Positions 1-9,769 are shown, counted from the stretch's first letter. The stretch is DNA of 21,917 bases from Reticulitermes lucifugus (GCA_026260175.1 JAKCWW010000763.1:3840-25756), one strand, 5' to 3'. Notes: generated from the letters alone by a model not told the origin. A program made the numbers and translations.

Positions 1-290
1 ACAAATGCACGGTGAATATAACGCGAAAAACACTTTTTATGTTCAATGCCTTTTCTTTTCAAAAATCTTGCCGTTTATGATATAATTTGGAAAAATATAG
101 TAGAGCCAGACAAGCCACAGATGACAATATAATACAGCGCATTGCATGCTGGATAACTAAGGCTTCAAACACACACTCAGAATATGTAATACTTATTGCT
201 TTTCCACGGAAACAATGTTTATCCGAACGAGCCTGAATGTTACGTTACATGTACAATGTCTTGTAAAATGTGCTTATTGGAACGCGTACT
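1..290 (+). repeat. Dispersed repeat, copy 1 (runs off the left edge)
   Basis: From about 20 to 280 this stretch aligns in the same orientation with 19045-19332. Shared blocks include AGAGCCAGACA, CCACAGATGACAATATAATAC, TTGCATGCTGGATAACTAAGG and ACACACACTCAGAATA. The copies differ by substitutions and small indels, including an 8-bp gap just before TTGCATGC, so they are old independent insertions. The left end is cut by the window. I do not know the family. Short frames through the better copy look like by-products of the repeat and not genes. Confidence 0.8.
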
Positions 291-429
291 AATTTCAATT
301 ATATAAAGTTTTCACAGACATTTTCGCAATATTATTGGAAGATCCCGGTCTTTTTAGAAAAAATTAGCCCGGAAAGGAGGCTTTTCGGAATGACCCAGGA
401 ATGAAATGCAGATTTAAATACGGTAAAGT

Positions 430-518
430 TATCCCTGTGACTGGCCATGGAGGCCCAGATGGGAAGTAGAGGTAAAACTCTATTCTTCCTTTAGCCTCGG
501 CGCTAGATGGAAATTGTC
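430..518 (-). repeat. SINE tail fragment (same family as 11730-12009)
   Basis: Read on the minus strand, this holds the SINE tail modules ATCTAGCGCCGAGG, then an AGAGTAGAG-like block, then TCTGGGCCTCCATGGCC. They occur in the same order as the 3' end of the SINE at 11730-12009. The tRNA-like head and the middle are missing, so it is a 5'-truncated or eroded copy. No TSD was found. Confidence 0.7.
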
Positions 519-1668
519 CTGTATTTTATTTAGTTCACAACAAATCTTAAAATATTTCGAATAAATGATTTTGGTGTAATCGAAAAATTGTAACTGTAAA
601 TTTTGTGGTTATTATATGTGCGCCAGATTTATCACTAAAAACGATGCTAAATTTTACGCTCTACGGGGGTTTTTGCTTTAGGTGTGGCGCTGATAATAAA
701 GAGCGATCATTTCCCTAACAACGTAATGGATAAGCAGAATTTTTGTTGCGGAGAACGAACTTAATCTTTAAGCATAATTTAGATTAATTTTTGTATTCAA
801 AGTGATGACACACGTATTATGCTGAATCACCCAAGTGAGATAATGTATTGATGAAATTCAACATGCATACAGAGATGTTTAAAATAATCAATGCACTTAA
901 TGCAATAACAAAATTTTGAAACTTGTCAAGAGAGGACAAAAAAATCTGTGAAGTTACATAACAAGTAGGGGTCTAGTTGTTTGCAATGCAACTGCTGTGA
1001 TGGGAAATCCTGCAGAGTTTGTATGCTAATCACGTGGCAAACCACCGTCAGACACGTACGGCGAAGTGGAAATCATCGTTCTTGAAACGAGCAAGGTATC
1101 TGTATGTTGCTTGACAGTTCTTAATTAAGGCCACACCCCGGTTCCATCACCCAGCAGAGTCGTGTCGTAATATGGTAGCATAGCTTCAAAATGTCGGTTG
1201 ATTAATGGCTTTATATTCGACTCAGCTCTGCTGGTTAACGTGGCTCAAAATATCTTATACAAAACGAATCGCAACTTAAGGAATAATCTTCAACTTATCT
1301 AAATTGTTGTAGCAGGACTACCCGTATGACTCGAAAACCAAAGTATTTTCTTGAAAGAGTGATGTACCCTGTGAAGGTGCTGGATTGCCCATCTTAACTT
1401 ATGAATTTTAATTTTATTGATTGAAGGGCAATTAAGTACATGTGGATGCCTTACTAATACTTTCTAATACTCTTGCCTTTAATTATTTATTTTGATGCTA
1501 TTGCGCTCAGCTCAATGACTTTTCTTATCACTTTATTTATAAAAATATGACCCAGAATATTGATATTTTCTACACATACAAAATATTCATCACAACTTTT
1601 ATTGCAAATAGTAAAACTTTCACAGTTTTGCAACTGAACAGCGAGGCGCAGTGGTTACTGAACTTCAT
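519..1668. other. No gene recognised
   Basis: AT-rich sequence with no open frame of note and no repeat family I recognise. Frames on both strands are short and show no domain. Confidence 0.5.
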
Positions 1669-1975
1669 GGTGGGGCAAGCGGTGGTGCAGCTGGTTGAGG
1701 CACTGTGCTACAAACCGGAAAGTCGCGGGTTCGATTCCCGACTGTGTCATTGGAATTTTTCATTGATATAATCCTTCCTACCGCATTATGGCCCTGGGGT
1801 CGACTCAGCCTCTAACAGAAATGACTGTCAGTAATATTTCCTGGGGGGGTAAAGGTGGCTGGTGCGTAGGGCTGACAACCTTGCCATCTTCATACGTCAA
1901 TTGTCTAAAAATTTTGGGAGCCTCAAATTTCAGGACCTTTCCAGGCCTCTAATGGGATTGCTTTACCCTTTATTC
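1669..1975 (+). mobile_element. tRNA-derived SINE (family S3)
   Basis: The head carries a pol III A-box-like segment near 1684-1700 and a clear B box, GGTTCGATTCC, at 1728-1738. It is followed by a SINE body with CCCTGGGGTCGACTCAGCC, a GGGGGGTAAAGG segment and GGGCTGACAACC. The body order matches the SINEs at 11730 and 14025, although the heads differ, so these are probably related families. A 74-codon frame through the head (1547-1771) is an artefact: its residues [21 protein letters not shown] are simply the translated tRNA-like head. No clean TSD was seen, and the 3' end is approximate. Confidence 0.8.
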
Positions 1976-2122
1976 TTCGTGGTGTTCCACAGTACAAGTT
2001 TTAGGCTATTTCTGTACGGAAATCGGTAAGAAAATAAGTTTACAGTGCGTGTATTTTAGGTCTATTGCTTTTTGATCTAAAAGGACAGTTCAGCTTTAAG
2101 CATGGCGCTTTTTCAGTAATTT

Positions 2123-2318
2123 TCACACATAGTCATCCCCACAATTCAGGCAATTATCGTGATGTGGGATAATCCCTTTTATCCCTTTTTGATAAAGTCC
2201 TTTTTCTGTGTTATCAGCCATCGTCTCACTCCTGTACCCACCTCCCAATCATCTTTAAATTTGTTGCCGCTAAGATTTTGTGTCAACGCTGAAAACACAC
2301 GATAAAACTCGGCGACAA
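2123..2318 (-). pseudogene. Mariner-type transposase C-terminal relic
   Basis: Minus-strand translation in two frames gives LSGNKFKDD...EVGTGVRRWLITQKKDF and then KGIKGIIPHHDNCLNCGDDYV followed by a stop at 2123-2125. This is the order of a Mos1-like mariner transposase tail: a G-K-RF-DD segment, EV...WL..Q.KDF..KGI, then WDKCLN.GGDYV. A frameshift falls in the A-rich run at about 2185-2195. Upstream, LSPS-FYRVFSAL could be a decayed version of the SPDLSPSDYHLF region with the catalytic third Asp motif broken. The N-terminal two thirds are absent, and no terminal inverted repeats were found. The family call rests on remembered motifs only. Confidence 0.6.
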
Positions 2319-2887
2319 ATTTGCAACTAAAGAGTGTTCAATACAGAGCGAAACCCACTCATAAAATCTACACTGACAAATTGTACTATATTTGATACCT
2401 TACCTTATACTAAAGAACATGTAGGAAATGACCTCCTGAAAATTTCAGACGTGCTTGACACCTTGTGAAAGTATTATTATCTGAAATTCTTGTACAGGAA
2501 TTTCCGATACTGCATGCTAGGTCGTTCCTTCAAAGCAGTCCTCTTTGTGTGTAGTTTAAGTAAACGCTGTCTGTGAAACATCCGTACAGAACATAGTGCA
2601 TGTCATCGTAGCGGATGAGCGAACAAGCGGCAAACGTTGAATAATCAGTCTGTCTCCAAAAATGTTACCTAAGGCGAAAACGGACATGTTAGTTTTGTGG
2701 GCAGTTGCAAACTTTTGCAGGAAAAGTCCGCATTACTTTTCCCCATTGATTAAGTTTTCAAAATATGACAGAAGAATGTGTCCATTTCTATCTTTCTGCA
2801 TTTATTTTATCCGAAAATTTGACGGTTTCGATTTTCCATATTGTGCAGACAGCACACCATACTCCAGCATCAATGTATTACGTACCT
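2319..2887. other. No gene recognised
   Basis: Short overlapping frames at 2662-2947 show no domain and differ in character from one another. Part could be further decayed mariner sequence upstream of the relic, but I see no motif that shows it. Confidence 0.4.
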
Positions 2888-2898
2888 GCTGCTGAGAT

Positions 2899-3140
2899 TT
2901 TTTTCTTAGGGCTCGACAGCCCCAGTGCATCTAGGCCTTCTCTATGAGGTTCTACGATCCCACTCAGACACACCAGACTCGGAATACTCTGGAAGAGTGA
3001 TCGGCCCGTCGCAGAGACCTCTACCTGACTCCACACAATACACAAGTGACATTCATTCTCCCGGCGGGATTCGAACCAGCAATCCCAGCAAGCGAGCGGC
3101 CGTAGACCCACGCTTAGACCGCGCGGCCACCGGGATCGGC
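2899..3140 (-). mobile_element. tRNA-derived SINE (family S1) with TSD
   Basis: On the minus strand the element starts near GATCCCGGTGGCCGCGCGGT, a tRNA-like head with A-box character. It has a perfect B box GGTTCGAATCC (plus-strand 3067-3077) and ends in an A-rich tail seen as the T run at 2898-2904. Near-identical flanks GCTGCTGAGAT (2888-2898) and GCTGCTTAGAT (3141-3151) match at 10 of 11 bases and are read as the TSD. Related copies lie at 10072, 16171 and 16442. The 92-codon minus frame over it is only the translated SINE. Confidence 0.88.
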
Positions 3141-3151
3141 GCTGCTTAGAT

Positions 3152-4087
3152 ATCATATGTTATTCTGAATATCCACGCTTCAATTTAATTAATCTTTTGT
3201 GTCAAATAAGTTAGCACTGTGAAGACCACAACTGCACACTGCTTCAGACCAGTTGCAGGACCATTTTCTCACAACAGAGATCTTTGTGGACATAATGCTG
3301 TAAGCGTTCCAGTAATATAAAATATTTCTTTTGAAAGAACACTTCGTTTTCGCTGTCGCTTTAGCTGTAACAAAGAACCTGTTGTTAGGAATTTGTTCAG
3401 AAGTTCATGTATTGTTGATTTCGAAGTGAAACACGTAAAAACCTAGTCCTAAATTGCTAGGATTCTTCTTATCTGATTTCTATAAGCGTTCCGACAATAA
3501 ACAGCCTGTATGTTACACTCTACTGCATATTCTCCAGCAACATTTTACTTCTTTTACGCAGAGCTTACGGCACCGAATTCTTTTGAAGCGTTGTCCAGAT
3601 GTTTGAATGAGGCTTAAGTTATATGCAACGAATGGGCGGCGGAGTTGGAAAGAGCCGATAAGCTAGCCGCATATGTGGATTTCCGCACTGAATTGGATTC
3701 TTTGTATAACCGCAATTAGTGAAGGTTCTTCAGTTATGAAATTTTATTTATTTTCTGTCCTGCCTTCATATTATAGCAATTGTGTGTTATTTATGTAAAG
3801 ATCGGAAAACAATCGCATGTAGGAGAAATATTTTCTCTCCATTTCTATGAATGGTCCATACCGGACACAAATTATAATATAGCGAAGAATCATGGTACTG
3901 AGGGCTTACAATAAACTTTGTTCGGCGAATTTAGTGTTGTTCCTTATGTGTCGAACACACTTCCATTCATGAGGTCGAAATCTAACGTCTTCGACTTGGA
4001 CAAAAACGCCTCATCTTTTGCCCTGCTCTAGGCCGAAGACATAAATCTCATTAAAATCCATAACTATAACTTAATTTTTTGGGGTGT
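3152..4087. other. No gene recognised
   Basis: AT-rich sequence with stops in all frames. I see no transposon termini or known repeat. Confidence 0.5.
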
Positions 4088-4096
4088 ATTGGGTAT

Positions 4097-4491
4097 CAGA
4101 AGTATCTGGAAAGTTTTGGAATGTGGTGATGGAGAAGAATGGAGAAGATCAGTTGAACCGATCGTGTTAGAAATGAAGAATTATTACACAGAGTCAAGGA
4201 GGAATGGAATATCCTACATACAACAAAAAGAAGGATAACTGGACTGGTCATATCTTGCATAGAAACTTCCTTCTAAAACACGTGATTGAAGGAAAGTTAG
4301 AAGGAAGAATAGAAATAACAGGAAGACGAGGAAGAAGGCGTAAGCAGCTACTGGATGACCTTAAGGAAAAAAGAAGATACTGGGAATTGAATGAGGAAGC
4401 ACTAGATTGCACCCTGTGCAGAACTCGCTTTGGAAGAGGCTACGGACCTGTCGTAAGACTGATACAGAATGAATGAATGAGTGGTGAATGA
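4097..4491 (+). mobile_element. LINE 3' unit, 395 bp, flanked by a 9-bp TSD
   Basis: ATTGGGTAT flanks the unit at 4088-4096 and 4492-4500. The interior codes for the last ~120 residues of a non-LTR retrotransposon polyprotein. The first frame from 4121 reads DRVRNEELLHRVKEE but has stops at codons 3 and 12. A 4-bp deletion relative to the copy at 21062, near 4225-4240, shifts to the frame 4204-4476. That frame reads DNWTGHILHRN...GRRGRRRKQLLDDLKEK...RFGRGYGPVVR. This region lies downstream of the reverse transcriptase in insect elements annotated as endonuclease/reverse transcriptase. The element ends in a GAAT-type repeat (GAATGAATGAATGA), as in RTE-like LINEs. Neither endonuclease nor RT is present. 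Confidence 0.88.
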
Positions 4492-4500
4492 ATTGGGTAT

Positions 4501-4930
4501 TAACGATGTGCAATCAAAAGAGGCGTGACCTTTTTTATGACTATCCAGTAAGGTATTTGTAGTTCGGTTAGTGGCATAGTAAAATAGCTGTGTCCATAAT
4601 AAATGAATGCAGAGGCCAGTGCATTATGCACGGTAAAGACAGACGTATTTGAGAAGCTGTTTTGTCTCTTTTGAGCTCACACACTCAGGCTTCAATTCGA
4701 TGTCGGCTTAACGGAAATGACGCTTTATATTAGTCCGATACGGAACGAAATAGAGCTCATGCCTCAAAATTTGTTTGTAAAATATCGACGCTAAGTTTGA
4801 TAAGAATGTGATGAGTAGTTCCGGAGATTTCGGGAACACTGGGCAGACTTTTTCAAATGCGTCCACTGCGCAAATAACGCATGAAAACTAGCCTTCTTCT
4901 TCGGGTTTTCTGAGCCGTTTAGCCCTTACG
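4501..4930. other. No gene recognised
   Basis: Unassigned sequence. 4889-4930 may belong to the repeat carrying the hammerhead-like motif just to its right. Confidence 0.4.
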
Positions 4931-4976
4931 TATTCCGACCTTTCGAAGGAACCCTCTACCTCCATCTTCAGGGTGA
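4931..4976 (-). ncRNA. Possible hammerhead-like motif, weak copy
   Basis: The minus strand reads CTGAAGA (fits CUGANGA), one U, a 5-bp stem II GGAGG/CCTTC (one G-U) closing a 9-nt loop, then GAAA, then GGTC. The order and the extra U match the motifs at 5449, 7812 and 12734. Stem I is poor (only CC/GG supports it) and stem III has a G-G mismatch, so activity is doubtful. It may be a relic of a Penelope-like terminal repeat. Confidence 0.35.
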
Positions 4977-5448
4977 CAAAATTACTTCACTTAGATGCTG
5001 AAGGGTTACGAATACAGGACTTTGAGGGAACATAGCCAATCACTTCTACAGAAGGCATGTAAAGGAGATAGCGTTGTCCCAAGGCAATGGGAGGTAAGAT
5101 GTATAACGAAGGTTCATTTCTTCCGGACGTCACCAGTGGGAGATGTGAAACACATGTGGACTGTGACAGTGGGTTGATTTTTGCTGCACTCAAAGATGAC
5201 TAACACTTTCTCCATATCACTTCAGCATTCACATTGAAGATGGAAGCAGTAAGTTATTCCTTAACGTAAGAACGTTTATACATTGTCCAGAAACCGGGAG
5301 AAGAGCACCGTTTTATCTATAACCGCCGCAGAAACTTGAAAACGTATAGCGCATGGCAAATCAGATGTAGAAATTTGACATTCTGGAATGAAGGGCGCCG
5401 GAACAGCGAACACCACATGTATTGGTGCTTGTAGTCCTTTGTATTTGA

Positions 5449-5492
5449 GACTCCCTGAGGATGGCGCCTCGGCGCCGAAACGTGTAGGAGTT
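5449..5492 (+). ncRNA. Minimal type I hammerhead ribozyme-like motif (copy A1)
   Basis: All core parts are present in order. Stem I 5' strand is GACTCC (5449-5454), followed by core CTGAGGA (5455-5461) and one unpaired U. Stem II is a perfect 5-bp GGCGC/GCGCC with a CTCG loop (5463-5476). Core GAAA is at 5477-5480, then a C-GT-GTA segment with predicted cleavage after A5486. Stem I 3' strand is GGAGTT (5487-5492), pairing six with six (one G-U). Stem III is only two pairs with a 2-nt loop. Hammerheads with such short stem III are known from Penelope-like retroelement ends and are thought to work as dimers. The nearby sequence shows no GIY-YIG or RT coding region. Confidence 0.75.
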
Positions 5493-6404
5493 ACTTATGT
5501 ACAGTTTATAATCCTATTGTGTGCATTTGTTGGTGAATGTGATTGATTGTGTGAACAATGCACAGAATGAATAATATCGCATGTGGTGATTAACTGACCA
5601 ATGTACAGTACTTCATAAAAATATGTCTGTGAGTGGTTATTATCGGTGTATTTTTAGTGAGTAAGGGATAATTTCCTGATCAGTTCATATTCAATACACC
5701 CTGGCTCTCTCCCAAGTGGTTTATGTAGAACGAGAAATATATAGCAACGTAATGAATTCCCTTAATGGAGGAAGGCTATAAAGCACTGCTAATAATACGA
5801 CTGACAGATAAGAACAAAATCTTAAATAACTAGCCTTTATGACCCATACCTTCTTGGTTACACAGTGATGTGTGTGTACACATCACTGCGGGCGGCACGC
5901 AAACGAAAGCCAGGGAAAAGTGTTCTTGATTTTTATAGACTAATGTTAGCGGAAGTAACACGTAACCTGCCAGGATCCAAAACCTAGAGGGAGTCGCGCA
6001 AAACTGAAACAAGTGCAGTGCATAAAAGAGCAGATTTATTAGTCAGGTGTGTTAAGGCACTGATATACAGTTTCTTTCATGACAATTTGTGTCATGTATA
6101 TAGTACATATAACACTAACCTATCAGATGATAGTCACTGACCTCAGAGCATAAGACATTAAAAATCAAACTTACGAACAGACAGTAAATTTGAAACCAAA
6201 TGGACGCTTGCTTTAAAATTTAGCTTGAAAGTGAAAATAATTAAGAGACAAGAATTCTCTACCGTCGTAATACAAACACACATAAAGTGCGAGGATGCAG
6301 TCTGTACGCCCAAACTGCGAGTCAGGAGGGTGTTCGATACACTGAATAGATTTAGGTTAGATGATCTGAGAATCATTCTTTTTTTTCCAACTTTTCTCTC
6401 ATCC
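5493..6404. other. No gene; two short perfect hairpins
   Basis: Mostly unassigned. It contains an 11-bp perfect inverted repeat with a 4-nt loop at 5863-5888 and a 7-bp one with a 5-nt loop at 6078-6096. Short frames on both strands (5830-6012, 6158-6431) show no domain. Confidence 0.5.
5863..5888. repeat. Perfect 11-bp inverted repeat (hairpin)
   Basis: CAGTGATGTGT (5863-5873) and ACACATCACTG (5878-5888) are exact reverse complements around the loop GTGT. No T run follows, so it is not a pol III terminator hairpin. The role is unknown. Confidence 0.9.
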
Positions 6405-6510
6405 ACAGTGTCTAGACCGGCTATGGGGTAGAATCAGACTCCAGCCCGAGATTTTCCGGAGGCTCTTCGCTCGGATTAAAGCGGCCGGAGTGTGAAACCT
6501 AACCAATAAA
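6405..6510 (+). repeat. SINE body fragment (S2-like)
   Basis: TCTAGACCGGCTATGGGG, then TTAAAGCGGCCGGAGTGTG, match in order the body of the SINE at 11730 (CCAGACCGGCTCTGGGG and GTAAAGCGACCGGGGCGTG). The tRNA-like head is not visible and a T run precedes it at about 6379-6386. The ends are uncertain. Confidence 0.65.
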
Positions 6511-6591
6511 TCTTATTCCATTATAGATCATTCTTGGTGGGGTGCGTAATTAAACATCTGGCACCTTTTATCTTTATTTACTGGATAGGCA

Positions 6592-6800
6592 CCTGGCTAG
6601 CATTGTAGGTATAAGGACGTCCAAGGAACTTGTTTCGATTCCCGACAGAGGCAAGAGATTTATCTCTATTCAGAAGCATCAAACCGGTTCTGCAGATATG
6701 AGGCATTTTTTTACTGGGTTAAAGCGACCGGAGCGTGAAGCAGGCCACTTACATTATACAGCGCCGGAGTTAAGAACGCGCGAAGCCGTACCTAAACTTT
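6592..6800 (+). repeat. Diverged tRNA-headed SINE (S2-like)
   Basis: An A-box-like TAGCATTGTAGG segment and a B-box-like GTTTCGATTCCC are followed by GGCAAGAGATT. The order is the same as the head of the SINE at 11730 (GGGGGCGAGATT). Further on come GGGTTAAAGCGACCGGAGCGTG and CAGCGCCGGAGTTAA, the same body and tail modules. Divergence is high, so this is an old copy. No TSD was found. Confidence 0.65.
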
Positions 6801-7790
6801 CCCATACGCTTTCGTCGCGTGCAGAGGGTTAGTCTCACTGTTCTAATTACTGGATAAAACATTTTGATCAATGTCCAGCCGTGTGGAGTTTACAGCCGAG
6901 TCTCCAGCGAAGAATATACTTTGTGATAACGTGTAAGTTGCTCGGCCCTTTTTCGCTTCTTATTGGCTGTCAGATTTGAGTTGAACCTTGGCTTCTATGT
7001 TGAAAATTTAGCTCTTACGCCACTATTACAGCTGTGAAGCGTCCTCTATTGGCCGTCGGTCATTAAATTTTGTGCAGTGATAAGCCTGTAGCCTATACGT
7101 CGTAATGTGCATTAATATTATTTTATCTGACAACTGGCATCAGTATTTCACTCGGACCGTTTCGTGTGACAGTAAGTAACGCAGCGCCTCTCGCGGATCC
7201 AATTTGACATCAGTCGGAGTCCACGCGTTTTGGTTAATGTAATATTGTGTTCAGTATTACGTTTTTGCTCACCATGTTTAAAGAAGTTCTGGAGACACTT
7301 GTGACATGTAACAAACACATTTATTGCACGTTGAAGTTTTATCAGTTAAGCGAGCCTTTTGGAAGTGCGTAGCGGCATTTTTCAGATAAAATATTACCCA
7401 TAGGCCTATATATAAATATATATAAATATAAAGATCAAACCAGTAATTTGTCAAGCACACAAATAGCGTGTTTTATGGCCGTCATTTGGTATAAATCATC
7501 ATTCGTGTAAACATTATAATTTATCATTAATAGGTAAATAAAAGTTTATTGTAAATCGGGTTCTCTTGAATCATAGAAATCAATGCATTATCAAGTAAGT
7601 AACAACTTATCACATGAAATCAGTGCACCATGGTCATGTCCAGGTACCGAGGGGTCAGAATTTTGGTGCCATTACAAATAATGACGTTACAAATTTTATG
7701 CTGCAATAATTGTCAACATGTAGTTTCACATGACGGGTAAATAAATATGATGCATGTGTAGCATGTAATCCAACACATTGCACAATCGAT
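6801..7790. other. No gene; AT microsatellite
   Basis: Unassigned. There are ATTGGC boxes (inverted CCAAT) at about 6961 and 7048 in a locally GC-richer stretch, which could be promoter-like but no transcript follows. A TATATAAATATATATAAATA run lies at about 7407-7430. Confidence 0.4.
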
Positions 7791-7808
7791 AACAAATAAT
7801 CATTTGTT
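7791..7808. repeat. 7-bp inverted repeat beside a hammerhead
   Basis: AACAAAT (7791-7797) and ATTTGTT (7802-7808) are exact reverse complements with a 4-nt loop. It lies 3 bases from the hammerhead stem I at 7812. It may belong to the same element, but the other hammerhead copies lack it. Confidence 0.7.
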
Positions 7809-7811
7809 GTG

Positions 7812-7854
7812 CCTCCTACGTGTTTCGGCCTCTACAAAGCCATCATCAGGAAGG
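7812..7854 (-). ncRNA. Minimal type I hammerhead ribozyme-like motif (copy A2)
   Basis: Minus strand order: stem I CCTTC (7850-7854), core CTGATGA (7843-7849), one U, then stem II GGCTT/GAGGCC-type pairing of five pairs with one G-U (7827-7841). Core GAAA follows (7823-7826), then C-AC-GTA (7817-7822) with predicted cleavage after that A, and stem I return strand GGAGG (7812-7816). Stem I pairs five of five with one wobble. Stem III is two pairs with a 2-nt loop. The same 43-nt layout occurs at 5449 and 12734. Host element coding sequence is absent. Confidence 0.7.
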
Positions 7855-8034
7855 TTGTATAGAAAGGAATACAGATACAGAATTCATAGTCCGCACAATA
7901 GGCTGAATACATTTATGTACATATATGTATGTATACGTATATGTATATACATTTATATATTCAGTATATTGTGCAGAATATTGATTGCATTAAATATGAT
8001 GCTTCTTGAAGTAGAGTTAAAGAATTGAAATCCC
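7855..8034. repeat. AT/TATG simple-sequence region
   Basis: A TATG/TATA-rich low-complexity run (ATATATGTATGTATACGTAT and similar) occupies about 7914-7965. The 74-codon frame through it is low complexity. Confidence 0.7.
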
Positions 8035-8048
8035 ATGTGAAATTCTTA

Positions 8049-8223
8049 AGGATAGAAATGATGGGAAGACGAGGAAGAAGGCATAAGCAGCTACTGGATG
8101 ACCTTAAGGAAAAGAGAAGACACTGGAAATTGAAAGAGGAAGAACTAGATCGAACTCTGTAGAGAACTCACTTTTGAAGAGCCTACGGACCTCTCGTAAG
8201 ACGAACTACAGAATAAATGACGA
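8049..8223 (+). mobile_element. 5'-truncated LINE insertion with a perfect 14-bp TSD
   Basis: ATGTGAAATTCTTA occurs at 8035-8048 and again at 8224-8237, directly flanking the insert. The insert starts inside the LINE frame and reads GRRGRRHKQLLDDLKEKRRHWKLKEEELDRTL, a stop, RTHF, a stop, then RAYGPLVRRTTE and the terminal stop. It ends in a short GAATAAATGA tail. It is the same family as 4097-4491 and 21035-21422 but truncated about 215 bp further in. The two internal stops show it is dead. Confidence 0.92.
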
Positions 8224-8237
8224 ATGTGAAATTCTTA

Positions 8238-8610
8238 GAACGGTCAGTGGCCCAAATTCACTATCTGCCGTAAAAAAGGCCATTCGGAAGGAGGAAACAT
8301 TACTGTATAACTTTCGTGCTGTTGGGGACTTACGACATTGTAAATATAATTTCAGTCTAGAACTTTACGTAGTGCATATGAATGTGCAGCCGAAATGTAA
8401 CTTTGTTAAAATCTTCAGGTTCGCAGAACCAATACTTTTTGTCACCAAATCTCCACGTGGGTAAGGACGTCAGTGCCGGGCATGCCCCTCGAAATGAGTA
8501 GCTTAGGCATGTGATTTAATTATATCAATGCGCTTAACATACGTCACTAACACGCTGCATCGAAATCAGATTTAGACAATTACTACTCCATTGTAACTAA
8601 TATTCGGACT
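8238..8610. other. No gene recognised
   Basis: A 96-codon frame (8174-8464) begins inside the LINE fragment and shows no domain beyond it. Treated as chance. Confidence 0.45.
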
Positions 8611-8712
8611 CTTGACCCGTGAAGATGGAACCGATACGTTGTCCCGAAACGTCGGTAAACAATTACCACACGATGCCGCGTAATATCGCAGAAGAATACA
8701 GATCTCAAATAT
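8611..8712 (+). repeat. Penelope-like terminal repeat with degenerate hammerhead (B1)
   Basis: The sequence reads CTTGACCC, then GTGAAGA, U, stem II GGAAC/GTCCC (four of five pairs), GAAAC, GTC, GGTAAAC, and then a tail, AATTACCACACGATGCCGCG, ending near CAGATCTCAA. The architecture is hammerhead-like, but the core C3 position of CUGANGA is changed or displaced by an extra base. The same unit recurs at 9488, 9595, 9655, 12960 and 14605. A 63-codon minus frame here is an artefact of the repeat. Confidence 0.6.
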
Positions 8713-9487
8713 TCACGACTCTTCAGAAGTTTTGAAACAGAATTGCAGATTAGTCGTATGCCTGTGTTGCACAAAATTCCTGGTGAAATCGTGTGTGCTT
8801 ATTTATCGGAATTTCCTCGGAAACTCAACCGCCATTATTTGCATATTACACTATGTTACAAGGGCTCCCCAGAAAGGGTATTTTTCTCCTCTTGTTGTTT
8901 CACTGATAAATTTTAAACCTCTTCAAGTCACGATATGCAGATATAAACACTGATTACATTTTAACACTGCATAGGGCGATGGGACAGAGCGGAAGGCTAA
9001 GGCGATAAACTTAAATAGAATCCGGAAATACTCGAAGGTGGCTGGCTAATGACACAAAGTAAAACGATCCTGGAAATGACACGACATGTTCTGCTTATCT
9101 GTCATTATTTGTCTTTTTGTAACTCAGAAACTCTGTAACTGAAATGTAATTGAATTTGGTAATTGAGTGCTGCCACATTGAGGCCAGGAAATGCAGACTT
9201 AATCATTCTAGCGCTACTGCTTTACTGAGTTAAGCTGAATTTATTTTCCTCGCCTAGGCCCATATGCGTGACGTTATATGTGAGGTCAAAATACGAGTAC
9301 TTCAGTCATCTTTCTGTTGTTCTACAGTGCTTTCTTCTCTTGCGATTTATGAAATTGCTTTACATATTTTCTTAACTGTGGTCGGGGTCAATTTGTTTAC
9401 TTTCTGTGACAGTAGTGCTACCTATCGGCAGAAAACCAACCACTGCCCACGCCTTTCCCTATATAACTGCGTGCCTAAGTGTTCGCG
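8713..9487. other. No gene recognised
   Basis: Unassigned; frames 8732-8953 and 9264-9515 have no recognisable domain. Confidence 0.45.
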
Positions 9488-9560
9488 GCTTCTTCTTGGA
9501 CTGCTTGTCCCTTGAATTTGGGATGATAGGATGTTCCGAAACGTCGGTAACAAATTAACA
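9488..9560 (+). repeat. Penelope-like terminal repeat, decayed (B2)
   Basis: CTTCTTCTTGGACTGCTTG...CCTTGAATTTGGGATGATAGGATGTTCCGAAACGTCGG is a direct repeat of 9650-9708. The hammerhead-like core is damaged (TGAATTT in place of TGAAGAT). GAAACGTCGG is intact. Confidence 0.6.
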
Positions 9561-9594
9561 TTCCTGATTTCAGGCTTCCGCCGCGATGTGTAAG

Positions 9595-9654
9595 AGATCT
9601 GCGCTCTTCTGGGACAGTACGTAGCGCCGAGTGGTAATCCTTTACCGACGTTTC
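9595..9654 (-). repeat. Penelope-like terminal repeat, inverted partial copy (B4)
   Basis: Its reverse complement runs GAAACGTCGGTAAAGG, ATTACCACTCGGCGC, TCCCAGAAGAGCGCAGATCT. It aligns along 60 bp with 9701-9760. The two form a large inverted repeat with a 46-bp centre. Confidence 0.75.
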
Positions 9655-9760
9655 TTCTTGGACTTCTTGAACCTTGAAGATGGGATCGATACGTTGTCCC
9701 GCAACGTCTTTAAAAGATTACCACTAGACTCTGCGTAATATCCCAGAAGAGCTCAGATCT
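9655..9760 (+). repeat. Penelope-like terminal repeat (B3)
   Basis: ACCTTGAAGATGGGATCGAT, then ACGTTGTCCCGCAACGTC, give the hammerhead-like order with a full 5-bp stem II GGGAT/GTCCC. GAAA is mutated to GCAA, so it should be inactive. The tail ends TCCCAGAAGAGCTCAGATCT (9741-9760). A further partial tail copy ends TCCCAGAAGATCGCAGATCT at 9791-9810. Confidence 0.65.
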
Positions 9761-9769
9761 CAACACACT

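Noticed and set aside
1684-1740. tRNA gene
   Set aside because: A and B boxes are present, but no complete cloverleaf is apparent and a SINE body follows. The same holds for the heads at 3067, 6592, 10072, 11730, 14025, 16442 and 20956.
6955-7060. Promoter with two inverted CCAAT boxes
   Set aside because: No initiator, TATA arrangement or downstream gene could be supported.
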